DNA of 41,313 nucleotides from Candidatus Homeothermus arabinoxylanisolvens (GTDB lineage: Bacteria; Bacteroidota; Bacteroidia; Bacteroidales; Muribaculaceae), in NCBI GenBank assembly GCA_001689405.1, contig LUJO01000001.1:1-41313 (forward strand), given 5' to 3'. The notes beneath the pieces are model-generated. The model was not told where the DNA came from, did no database searches, and was given only the letters and a program-made list of their open reading frames with translations. Of this stretch, positions 1 to 8,308 are shown one piece after another (position 1 is the stretch's first letter; the number at the start of each line of letters is the position of its first letter). A program made the translations under genes and the position numbers.

Positions 1-77
1 CTTACTTTTTTGAGGGAGTTCTGCAACACCCTCGTAACTTTGATTATGACGGATAAAAAATATTTACAGCCGGATTG
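1..77. other. 3' flank of the S9 peptidase gene with promoter-like motif
   Basis: Short stretch beyond the peptidase stop codon. It holds a 5-bp inverted repeat (GAGGG at 12-16, CCCTC at 29-33) and, on the plus strand, TTG at 10-12 followed after 22 bp by TAACTTTG at 35-42, which resembles a Bacteroides promoter with a slightly long spacer. No convincing gene follows it on the plus strand, and the region ends at the window edge. Confidence 0.3.
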
Positions 78-2186
78 TCAGCGCTGTTCCTCCATCGAGT
101 CCTCGGGCATAAGCCAGCGGTCGAGCCAACGGAAGAATACGCGCTGCCACATAACGGCATTCTGCGGTTTCAGTATCCAGTGGTTCTCGTCGGGGAAGAT
201 GAGCATCTCGGCAGGTATGCCGCGCAGTTTGGCTGCATTGAACGCCATCATGCCCTGCGAGGCAAGTATACGGAAGTCATACTCTCCGTGAGTGATGAGT
301 ATGGGGGTATCCCATTTGTCGACATACTTGTGGGGCGACTGTGAGAATGTGCGCTGTGCCACAGGGTTGCTCTTGTCCCAGAACGGGCCGCCGAGATCCC
401 AGTTGGCAAACCACATCTCCTCCGTCTCAAGATACTGCGACTCGGTGTTGAATATACCGGCATGAGCTATAAGACATGCAAAACGCTTGTCATGATTACC
501 GGCCAGCCAGTATACGGAAAATCCGCCGTAGCTTGCGCCCGTAGCGCCTATGTAACGGCTGTCGATATACGGTTTTTCTTTCATGAAATCGACCGCGCTC
601 AGGTAGTCTTTCATATTCTGACCGCCGTAATCGCCCGATATCTGCTCGTTCCATTCGGTACCGAAGCCCGGGAGTCCGCGCCGGTTGGGTGCTATGACTA
701 TATATCCGTGCGAAGCCATAAGGGCGAGATTCCAGCGATAGCTCCAGAACTGGCTCACAGCCTGCTGCGGGCCGCCCTGACAGTACAGGATGGAAGGATA
801 ACGTTTGGTCTTGTCAAACTTCGGAGGATATACAACCCAAGTGGTCATCTCCTTACCGTCGGTGGTAGGTACCATGACTTTTTCTACCGTGGGCATATCA
901 AGCTGGTCAAATATCTCCTTGTTTACCGACGTGAGCTGCGCGAGTTCACCGTTTTTGACTGAATATATCTCATTTGGAGCAAGCATCGAATGGCTCATGG
1001 TTATGAGCGACGTCTCGTCGACGGGAGCAAGTGCGGCGTAGTCGCACACGCCCTCTATGACCTTGGTGACCTCCTTCGTAGCTATGTCGATGCTGAATAT
1101 GGGGGTCACTCCCTGATAAGGAGCGAGGAAATAAATCGACTTGCCCGAGGGATTCCAAGCGATGGCATCGGCGGTATAGTCCCAGTCTGCGGTAAGGTCG
1201 GTCTTCTCGCCGGAAGCGCAGTCCATGATGAATATGCGGTTTTTATCGCTCTCATAGCCGTCATGCTCCATGCTGAGCCAAGCCACATATCGGCCGTCGG
1301 GAGAATATACGGGAGCCGTGTCATAACCCATCATTCCTTCGGTTATGTTTTTGGTCGTCTTGGAAGCTATGTCGTACAGGTAAAGGTCGGAGTTGGTCGA
1401 CAACGCGTACTCCATGCCGGTCTTTTTACGCGACACATAGATGAGTTGCTTGCTGTCGGGCGACCATGCAAACGACTCAACGCCTCCAAAGGGTTTCATC
1501 GGCGACTCATAAGGCTCGCCCTCCATGATGTCGACTACATTTGACACCTTCTCGCCGTCAAAATCGGCAAGGAACGGATGAGGTATCTCGGTAACCCACT
1601 CGTCCCAGTGCTTGTACATGAGGTCATCGATGACACGTCCGGTAGCTTTGGGCAGGTCAGGATATATCTCCTCGGCTGTACGCGAGTATTTGACATTGGA
1701 TATAAGCACGATCTTTGACTCGTCGGGCGACACTACGAAACCGTAAACGCCGTTTTCGACAGCGCTGACACAGGTACGGCCCGAACCATCGGCATTCATG
1801 ACCCACACCTGATTCTTGTCGCCGTCGGGATAAAGAAACGCTATCTGCTTACCGCCGTTGATCCACACGGCATTGCTCTCCGACTTGGCGCTGCGGGTTA
1901 TGCGCACCGCATCGCTCCCGTCGGTGTTCATGACGTAAAGGTCAGTGTTTGAGTGGTTTTCTTCTACATCTTCATAAGCCACCGAGTACAGCACCTTGCT
2001 CTTGTCGGGCGACACTACCGGCGACGATACCCGTCCGAGAGCCTCAAGCGCCTCGATTGAGAACACTCCGTCGGCGCTCTTGAACTGGGGCTTGTCAATC
2101 ACTTTTTCATCGGCGATTTTATCCGCGCAGGACACTGCGCCAACAAGTAAAGCTGACATGATGATCGGTTTAAAATAATGGTTCAT
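78..2186 (-). CDS. S9 family prolyl oligopeptidase-like lipoprotein peptidase
   Basis: A 702-aa serine peptidase of the S9 (acylaminoacyl/dipeptidyl peptidase) type, probably trimming peptides in the periplasm. The N-terminus is a lipoprotein signal: a short hydrophobic stretch ending AVSC, with Cys20 as the lipidation site. Residues ~45-430 form a WD40/TolB-like beta-propeller with repeated SPDSK/SPDGRY-type blades. The C-terminal alpha/beta-hydrolase domain has the nucleophile elbow GASYGG (Ser552), acid HGEYD (Asp637) and His669 in DENHW, so the triad is complete. Length is normal for the family. It stands alone; the next gene is 416 bp upstream and belongs to the AT-rich island. Exact substrate cannot be read from the sequence. 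Confidence 0.93.
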   Translation of the reverse strand: MNHYFKPIIMSALLVGAVSCADKIADEKVIDKPQFKSADGVFSIEALEALGRVSSPVVSPDKSKVLYSVAYEDVEENHSNTDLYVMNTDGSDAVRITRSAKSESNAVWINGGKQIAFLYPDGDKNQVWVMNADGSGRTCVSAVENGVYGFVVSPDESKIVLISNVKYSRTAEEIYPDLPKATGRVIDDLMYKHWDEWVTEIPHPFLADFDGEKVSNVVDIMEGEPYESPMKPFGGVESFAWSPDSKQLIYVSRKKTGMEYALSTNSDLYLYDIASKTTKNITEGMMGYDTAPVYSPDGRYVAWLSMEHDGYESDKNRIFIMDCASGEKTDLTADWDYTADAIAWNPSGKSIYFLAPYQGVTPIFSIDIATKEVTKVIEGVCDYAALAPVDETSLITMSHSMLAPNEIYSVKNGELAQLTSVNKEIFDQLDMPTVEKVMVPTTDGKEMTTWVVYPPKFDKTKRYPSILYCQGGPQQAVSQFWSYRWNLALMASHGYIVIAPNRRGLPGFGTEWNEQISGDYGGQNMKDYLSAVDFMKEKPYIDSRYIGATGASYGGFSVYWLAGNHDKRFACLIAHAGIFNTESQYLETEEMWFANWDLGGPFWDKSNPVAQRTFSQSPHKYVDKWDTPILITHGEYDFRILASQGMMAFNAAKLRGIPAEMLIFPDENHWILKPQNAVMWQRVFFRWLDRWLMPEDSMEEQR

Positions 2187-2602
2187 ATTATACTTAAATT
2201 TGTGAAAATAAATTCAAAATAAGCCTATCAGAAGCAAAGTTAAGCATCATTTTCCACACGACAAAATAACAGCCATTTAACTGTGCGGCACACAATCGTT
2301 TATTCTACAAAGCATTACACCGGCAAGGCACTACCGACAATATCGCGAACCCGAAATATAAGTACGTCAAAAGCGCTCATTTAAGTTTAATTTACATGTA
2401 TTAGCTATTTTTAGTCATATTCCCCTACCTTCGCCCCGATGACAGCCATAGCCTAAAGTAGCATGAAGGAAAAAGGCACAATGGCAAAAGTCACAGCCAG
2501 CCCCGGCAACAATGACAACCGCCACGTTTTTCTTATGTCCAGCCGCCACATATCGGTTAAGGTTATCATGCGGTAGAACAGGAACTTAATCGAACGTATA
2601 GA
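2187..2602. other. Intergenic stretch at the left edge of island 1
   Basis: 416 bp separating the S9 peptidase from the last gene of the NurA-HerA operon. It holds one short plus-strand ORF (2481-2576, listed separately) with a TACCTTCG box at 2426-2433 that approximates the TAnnTTTG promoter element. I see no strong terminator, tRNA or attachment repeat. The composition changes from GC-moderate to AT-rich just right of 2600, so this is where the acquired block probably begins. Confidence 0.4.
2481..2576 (+). CDS. Possible 31-aa ORF or truncated 5' gene end
   Basis: ATG-to-TAG ORF of 31 codons beginning MAKVTAS, preceded 47 bp upstream by a TACCTTCG promoter-like box. The peptide is basic (several Arg/Lys/His) and lacks a signal or membrane segment. 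I do not recognise it. It could be the surviving start of a longer gene cut off where the island begins 26 bp downstream, a real small protein, or chance. Confidence 0.2.
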   Translation: MAKVTASPGNNDNRHVFLMSSRHISVKVIMR

Positions 2603-4738
2603 TTATCCAAGATAGAAACCGAAATCTTTAAGATAGACTAGGAGGTCTTCAAAATACAGTTTTCTGTTATCTTCGTAAGAAGTATATTTTACAAGATTCT
2701 TTCTAAGCCATTGGTGCTCACTCTGATGGTCTACATTATTGGGAAGATTGAAGGTTTGCTTGACAATAACCTTTATTCGGTCACACTTCTGCTTGAAATT
2801 ATACTCAGTGCTATTTTGAGGAAGCATCTTATTGTCTTCAAGAAATTCTTGTAAGGACAGTAATTGTTCTTCAGTAGAATAGATGTTACATTTCAATACA
2901 TTTACCATCCACCGAGCCAATGATTGCTCTTCATCAGAACCAGTCTGAATAGGTAACCTCTTCATCGTAATCACAAATTCCTTGAAATCATAAAAGCGAG
3001 TGTCAAACGTATGTCGTTTTATTATTTTACGCTCTTTAAAATCGAAATCCATGATCGGGTTATCCGCTAAACCGATATACTCACATTCATATGTAATAAA
3101 CCGCCCTTCTTTATCCATAGCAATCAAGGAATACACGCTTTTTTTGTTTGTATTAGGAAATTCTTCTACTGCAAAGTCAACTAAATCATTAAGCGAGATT
3201 GGCTCATTGAAATAACGAAGGATATATTCCAAATAGCTCGTTAAAGTGCCCGCAAAATGATTTTTCCAGTCTTTTAATATATATATCCCGGTTTTGCCTT
3301 TGGGCTTTATGTTTTTGTTTCGGAGAATATACGGTTTAAGCTTTGTAGCAGAGTCAATTGCACTTGCAGGGTGTAACTGGTTGAATGCAACAAGCAGTTC
3401 ATCAATAGACATAGGTTCTCCATTTTGCTCCAAAATATTTTCTATCGCATTAGATATATCAAGAGCATTAGGAGACATCCAGATGATACGATTGTCTTTT
3501 ATTTCTACGGAATATTTACGCTTAATGAAATCGGCATATATGACACACAATTGCTCAACATCTCGATGATACGTTTTTTTTTCTGACGTAATATATTGTA
3601 GTATATCCAATTGTTTTATGGTTGTACGTCGCATCTCTATGTCACGGCTAATAGCACTTAGCACATTTCTAACTTTAAGATTCTCCGTTATTGATTTTCT
3701 AACTAAATACTCCTTATCCTTATCATCTATACGTAATATAATGTGCGTATCCAACAAAGCACATACCAACAAAGCGGTCTGAGAATAAGATTCTTTAAGC
3801 ATATTCTCCAATTGAATTTTATTCCATAACAAACTGTCGAATGCAATAATATTGCTTATCAATGGGGCTAAATATTGTTTAACAGGTTCGCGCAAAGATT
3901 GCGGCAATGGTAATTCTTGACTGACAATTTGACGAATCCTTTCGCGAGAGAGATTATTTTTTTCTCCTATCTCGCTGATTCTAAAACGAGTTAATGAAAT
4001 ATTTAATCCATAATAATCTCGACAGATATTAATTCTTGGATTCTCGGATCGTAGGATATAGTGTTTTACGATATAAAGATATGGCGTAGCTCCACCGTTT
4101 TTTTCCCTATACTTAGCTACCGCCTCACATTCTTTTGTTAAAAGGAATGGATACATCTGACCTAACTCAACAATATCTTTTTCAATATCTGTTATTTGTG
4201 GTTCTTCTGAGGTTATATCAATATCTTGTACTAACTCTTCAAAATGAGATTTTACATCTTCGAGATAAGTCTTGATATCGTATATTGTCTTTTTGCCACA
4301 ATTATTAAATGTTCGAGTATATATGCCTTCCTCTGAATATATAGCAATTATTGCTTCATTAATATTTGATAACTCCGGGAAAGACCTTTTAGGCCTTGCA
4401 TTTAGCTTTGCGAATCTACATTCCGTCCAAGCCTTAAGTTTTGCGGAAGCAAATGGTGATAAACGCATAAACTTATTCATAGCTTCCTCTAATTCTTTAT
4501 CATCTTTTATTTTCAGTTGTGTATCTCCATCTAAATTTATCTCATATTTTTCCCTAAGTATATCTAACTCCAATAAAGTCTTTTTACCGCAATTTGGAAC
4601 TTTAAGAAATTCCAGCTTATCTATCGCTAACAGTTGGCCCAATGTTTCTATCCCTCCGTTCCGACAAACATTCATAGCTCGGACTGTCAGCAATCCGAGT
4701 CGATTCAAATCCTTTATGGATGTTTCCAATGTAACCAT
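2603..4738 (-). CDS. 711-aa protein with RpoA-CTD-like, sigma-4-like and winged-helix domains
   Basis: Last gene of the five-gene operon; its ATG directly abuts the TAA of the radical SAM gene. Residues ~6-65 look like the helix-hairpin-helix fold of the RNA polymerase alpha C-terminal domain (LNRLGLLTVRA, then VPNCGKKTL). A second, weaker copy lies at ~103-162 and repeats the NCGKKT signature. Residues ~246-275 (RISEIGEKNNLSRERIRQIV) closely resemble region 4.2 of the primary sigma factor in this window (TLEEIGAKFDLTRERVRQIK). Around 430-570 two segments with EPMSIDELL and EPISLNDLV motifs, each followed by a beta-wing pattern, look like HARE-HTH/winged-helix domains. No catalytic motif is visible. 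The likely role is DNA or promoter recognition within the system; the specific function is unknown. Confidence 0.75.
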   Translation of the reverse strand: MVTLETSIKDLNRLGLLTVRAMNVCRNGGIETLGQLLAIDKLEFLKVPNCGKKTLLELDILREKYEINLDGDTQLKIKDDKELEEAMNKFMRLSPFASAKLKAWTECRFAKLNARPKRSFPELSNINEAIIAIYSEEGIYTRTFNNCGKKTIYDIKTYLEDVKSHFEELVQDIDITSEEPQITDIEKDIVELGQMYPFLLTKECEAVAKYREKNGGATPYLYIVKHYILRSENPRINICRDYYGLNISLTRFRISEIGEKNNLSRERIRQIVSQELPLPQSLREPVKQYLAPLISNIIAFDSLLWNKIQLENMLKESYSQTALLVCALLDTHIILRIDDKDKEYLVRKSITENLKVRNVLSAISRDIEMRRTTIKQLDILQYITSEKKTYHRDVEQLCVIYADFIKRKYSVEIKDNRIIWMSPNALDISNAIENILEQNGEPMSIDELLVAFNQLHPASAIDSATKLKPYILRNKNIKPKGKTGIYILKDWKNHFAGTLTSYLEYILRYFNEPISLNDLVDFAVEEFPNTNKKSVYSLIAMDKEGRFITYECEYIGLADNPIMDFDFKERKIIKRHTFDTRFYDFKEFVITMKRLPIQTGSDEEQSLARWMVNVLKCNIYSTEEQLLSLQEFLEDNKMLPQNSTEYNFKQKCDRIKVIVKQTFNLPNNVDHQSEHQWLRKNLVKYTSYEDNRKLYFEDLLVYLKDFGFYLG

Positions 4739-6715
4739 TTAGCTTTTCTTCCTTTTTAATGCAATGGTCGGATTTGCATCGTATTGTTTTTTAAGCTTAT
4801 ATAACTCACTCTGAGAATCAATAATATCATTCCTATGGCTGGAATAGTATCCGAGCAATTCTTTTACAAGTGGATTGTCAAATTCTTTAATTCGCTCGTC
4901 ATCAAAGTTATTGGAGTGGATTATGTCAAGAATCTCATTTTTTGTAGTCTCATCCAAAGTCCTCATACATTCTCTCCAGCACACGCGCCAATGCTCCGTG
5001 CCAAAGTTGATGACATTATCCAACCACTTGAAAAAGAATCTGTAAAGAATGAATGTTTCCGGCATTTCAAGCAGCTCTTTGAATTCAGCCAAATCTTTAC
5101 CAAATGCTTCTTCAAAAAAGGATGTTCCTTTACCGACTTTGCCTTTCGTACTATTCAGAATAGCTTGAATAGCACGTATGTATTTACGATTCCAGTTAAC
5201 GCCTATATAATCGCGATTATGCGAATAGTCTATTTCGGCACCAACTTCATTGTGTATAGGATGATACTTCATGGGGAAAGAATATATGCTGACTCCTAAT
5301 TCATCGCAAAGGTCAACATTTATTCTTAAACGGATATATAGTTCTTCGGGACTATCTTTATAGTTATAAAGTAAGTAGTTTGAAAAGTCTTTGATGCCCG
5401 CTCTGACTGATAATCTCACCGCTTTTTCATAAGCAGGACGGCATTTGAGATCGTCAAAAGCAATTCGTAACGGTCTGATTGCAATTGAAGCGAGAAGTTT
5501 CACGTTAGATTCATTAAAAAGTCGAGCGTCTACCCCTTGATTGAAATCGACGTATCGTTGTTTAGGTTGTGGTTTGAAATGCCTCTCATATATCGGTTTC
5601 AATGTCGGATAAATGCGCAACAAGTTGTCTTTCGTAACTGTCGCTATGTCACGTATTTGAAAATCGTCCATTGCATGATAAACAGTAAAGGCATCCTCGG
5701 ATTTTCCTTTTAATTTCTCATAAAGCCGGACGATCTCTCTAAAACATTTCTTGCGATAAGCCCTATCATTTGTTCCCTCCGCAAGATTCTCAAATGCTTT
5801 GTTAAATACATTGGGTTGAGTAAATTTAGCACCTTTCCCAAATCCACAAGATATAATTTCTCTGATTATTTGCTCAAAATTTGGAGACGCCAAAATATTG
5901 TTATCCATCAATAACAAGTCTTTTTGTTCCCCATATTTATCGTTTACTCCATCTATCCGTTCTTTTAGAGGAATATACGGAATAAACAAAGGCTCCAAAG
6001 TTGACACCGCACAAAATGGACATTTGCGAATACAACCTCTTGTCGTATATCCATAATATGCGTTTGACATAGGATATTCATATTCTATTTCATCCAGAAT
6101 GGAGTAATCCAAAGGCAATTCGTCTATAATCTGAGTATCATCCCTATCGATTTCTCCAGGTGTATTTAACACTCCAACATGTGGCTTTATTCCAGTAGCT
6201 TTTTCTATCTCCGTTGGCTGAATTGAGGCTAAAACACCACCAATCATTAGTCTGCCTTCCGGCTTAACCAATAGTTTGGCAAAATTGATAGTTTCTATTG
6301 TTATATCCCAATAAAAAGTAAAGAGTGTGGTTACTCCTATAAAATCCCATTCCGGATGTTTTTTCCACTCCCCACTCCAATAATAATTCTTTGCGTCATT
6401 GATTTTACCTTCCAGCAAAAGATTATAAGGAGAATTTGAATAATCAATACTGTCTAAAAAGGTTTTCTTTCTGGTTCGTATAAAAGAATAGATTGCAGGA
6501 TAATTGGATTCCCAGTCAATTTCGGGTGCTAAGTCTCGACACTCCTTTATACATTGGAGTGCTATTCTTTCAATCATGAATTGCTTTAAATCTCCCTTAT
6601 AGAATACCACCTCATCCCCACGATTCCGGAAATAAGTAGCCATTTTCATTAGGCCAATCGGGGGATATTTATTAGAGTAATTTGGCTCTAATAGAAGAAC
6701 CTTTCGTTGATTCAT
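4739..6715 (-). CDS. Radical SAM protein with B12-binding-like N-terminal domain
   Basis: A 658-aa radical SAM enzyme. The N-terminal ~200 residues follow the pattern of cobalamin-binding-domain radical SAM proteins (KVLLLEPNY, then PPIGLMKMATYFRNRG, then IGGVLAS), but the His of a DxHxxG cobalamin motif is not seen. The cluster motif is CIRKCPFC (Cys228, Cys232, Cys235), expected to bind the [4Fe-4S] cluster that cleaves S-adenosylmethionine. The barrel continues with LLLMDNN and DFNQGVDARL. The C-terminal ~150 residues contain two close Cys in WRVCWREC. The ATG overlaps the previous stop as ATGA, so it is translationally coupled to the GHKL ATPase. The substrate is unknown; in this setting it may modify a nucleotide, nucleic acid or protein. 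Confidence 0.85.
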   Translation of the reverse strand: MNQRKVLLLEPNYSNKYPPIGLMKMATYFRNRGDEVVFYKGDLKQFMIERIALQCIKECRDLAPEIDWESNYPAIYSFIRTRKKTFLDSIDYSNSPYNLLLEGKINDAKNYYWSGEWKKHPEWDFIGVTTLFTFYWDITIETINFAKLLVKPEGRLMIGGVLASIQPTEIEKATGIKPHVGVLNTPGEIDRDDTQIIDELPLDYSILDEIEYEYPMSNAYYGYTTRGCIRKCPFCAVSTLEPLFIPYIPLKERIDGVNDKYGEQKDLLLMDNNILASPNFEQIIREIISCGFGKGAKFTQPNVFNKAFENLAEGTNDRAYRKKCFREIVRLYEKLKGKSEDAFTVYHAMDDFQIRDIATVTKDNLLRIYPTLKPIYERHFKPQPKQRYVDFNQGVDARLFNESNVKLLASIAIRPLRIAFDDLKCRPAYEKAVRLSVRAGIKDFSNYLLYNYKDSPEELYIRLRINVDLCDELGVSIYSFPMKYHPIHNEVGAEIDYSHNRDYIGVNWNRKYIRAIQAILNSTKGKVGKGTSFFEEAFGKDLAEFKELLEMPETFILYRFFFKWLDNVINFGTEHWRVCWRECMRTLDETTKNEILDIIHSNNFDDERIKEFDNPLVKELLGYYSSHRNDIIDSQSELYKLKKQYDANPTIALKRKKS

Positions 6716-8307
6716 GACAACTTTAACTGATTAATAGCGTGCAACTTCAACTGCTCCAATATTTGCTTATTAGATGCAGGGCAAGCAAGTGTCATATAGG
6801 TAAAAGCTCGCCTTATTAGTAGAATCTCTTTATCTGTGAATTTCTCCTTAAGGGATTCGTATATATCCGTCGGTTGTGGTGTATTTATTGTTACGTTCAA
6901 TATTGGAGTTTCGCCGTATAATACAGATGGGATTGTCTTTTTTTCAGACGAATGTTCCTTTTTAACTACAACCTCCTTCTTCTTTTCTTGTGCTTTAGTC
7001 TTATGCAATTCGATTACCCTCTTTGCAACTTGAGACTGAGCATTTGTGCTGTTTTCAACTTTTGACAGCTCCGCTTCTGCGGATTTAATTTCAGCTTGTA
7101 TATGCTGCTCGTCAGTTTCTAATCCAGAGGTCAGCTTATCAACAGCCAATGCAACTTTCTTGACAGCGTTCTTTGCATTATTCGCCACTTGATATAACTT
7201 ACCTAAATTTTTGAATATAAGGCGAAGTCTATCAAAAAGGATTTCTGTTTCCGGCGTTGGTGCTAACCCGCTACGGTCACTATTCGGACGTAGATTTGGG
7301 TGTACGGCATGAATTTCACCGTAAAAATAATTATTTCCTCTTGCTTCGCCAAAATATTTATTCAGTAAGTCCGATGTTCCTAATTGAATATTATGTTTTC
7401 TGAGCCGTATTCCTCTATTCGTATCCGTAACAGGTATCTGTTTGGTAAAAGGAGTTACAGCATACCATCCCCAAGCCAACAAATTCCCTTCGTCAGTTTT
7501 TATACTAAAAAAATCAAGTGAATCTATCTCATCTCCAGTTCCATCTACTTTGAGATTATAGCGTTTCCTTAATTCTGTAGAGCCGTTAACACATATCGTA
7601 ACATTACCTATTTCAGAATACAAATCTGCATATGTCGAGTCTATTGCATTGGAAATGCTGGGTAAAACCAGCACATTTTTGAATTTCATTGAATAGTCAA
7701 TCGGCGCGACCTCTCTCAGATAATCTGAAATTGCCTCCGGGTTAAGTAAATCGCGGTAATCGCGATTTACTCCTTCTAATGTTACTTCAAAATAGTGTTC
7801 CGATTCTTTCTCCGGGACAGAATCCATTTTTGTTATTATATCAATAACTTCCGTCGCCGATGACTGATCTTCAACATCATTGATTATTTGATTGGCAAAA
7901 TCAACATCAAATGATATTACAGAAGCAGTATTTTCTCCTACTGCCGAAGTTTTAAATTTGAGCCATCTGCAATATCCGGCACCAGCTAATCTACCAATAC
8001 CATATTGCCCTGCACTTGTAACCCCATCTTTTCTGGAATCTGCTAAATTAAGCAGTTTCTCTGCCACTTCATTTGACTTGATTCCTATTCCATTATCTCG
8101 TATGACAATACGTTGAGCGTCGCTGTCTATTCTCACATCCACTATGCCATCTTTCATTTTAGGAAGTATTCCTTCTTTAACGGCTTTGGATATAGAGTCA
8201 TAGGCATTTTGGATATATTCACGATATATAATGCGTTGGTCATTATACATCGAGAACATCAGAATTTGTATAAGATGCTTACCTGTTTTTGCGTTGTAAT
8301 TCTCCAT
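6712..8307 (-). CDS. GHKL (Hsp90-like) ATPase
   Basis: A 531-aa protein with an N-terminal Bergerat-fold ATPase domain: N-box REYIQNAYDS (Glu30, Asn34), G1 box DNGIGI (71-76) and G2 box GQYGIGRLAGAG (100-111). The order and spacing match Hsp90/MutL/MORC-type GHKL ATPases. The middle region includes a transducer-like segment with a conserved-looking RPNSDRSGL stretch (~340). Residues ~385-450 are rich in Lys, Glu and Ala and probably form a coiled coil, and a short helical C-terminal domain follows. It starts 1 nt after the HerA-like gene and overlaps the radical SAM gene by 4 nt. It is shorter than HtpG (~620-680 aa) and diverged, so it is not housekeeping Hsp90. GHKL ATPases occur in several restriction and defence systems. 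Confidence 0.85.
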   Translation of the reverse strand: MENYNAKTGKHLIQILMFSMYNDQRIIYREYIQNAYDSISKAVKEGILPKMKDGIVDVRIDSDAQRIVIRDNGIGIKSNEVAEKLLNLADSRKDGVTSAGQYGIGRLAGAGYCRWLKFKTSAVGENTASVISFDVDFANQIINDVEDQSSATEVIDIITKMDSVPEKESEHYFEVTLEGVNRDYRDLLNPEAISDYLREVAPIDYSMKFKNVLVLPSISNAIDSTYADLYSEIGNVTICVNGSTELRKRYNLKVDGTGDEIDSLDFFSIKTDEGNLLAWGWYAVTPFTKQIPVTDTNRGIRLRKHNIQLGTSDLLNKYFGEARGNNYFYGEIHAVHPNLRPNSDRSGLAPTPETEILFDRLRLIFKNLGKLYQVANNAKNAVKKVALAVDKLTSGLETDEQHIQAEIKSAEAELSKVENSTNAQSQVAKRVIELHKTKAQEKKKEVVVKKEHSSEKKTIPSVLYGETPILNVTINTPQPTDIYESLKEKFTDKEILLIRRAFTYMTLACPASNKQILEQLKLHAINQLKLS

Positions 8308-8308
8308 A

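Noticed and set aside
6712..8307. Housekeeping HtpG (Hsp90)
   Set aside because: It is too short, its middle and C-terminal parts do not match HtpG, and it sits in a tightly coupled accessory operon.
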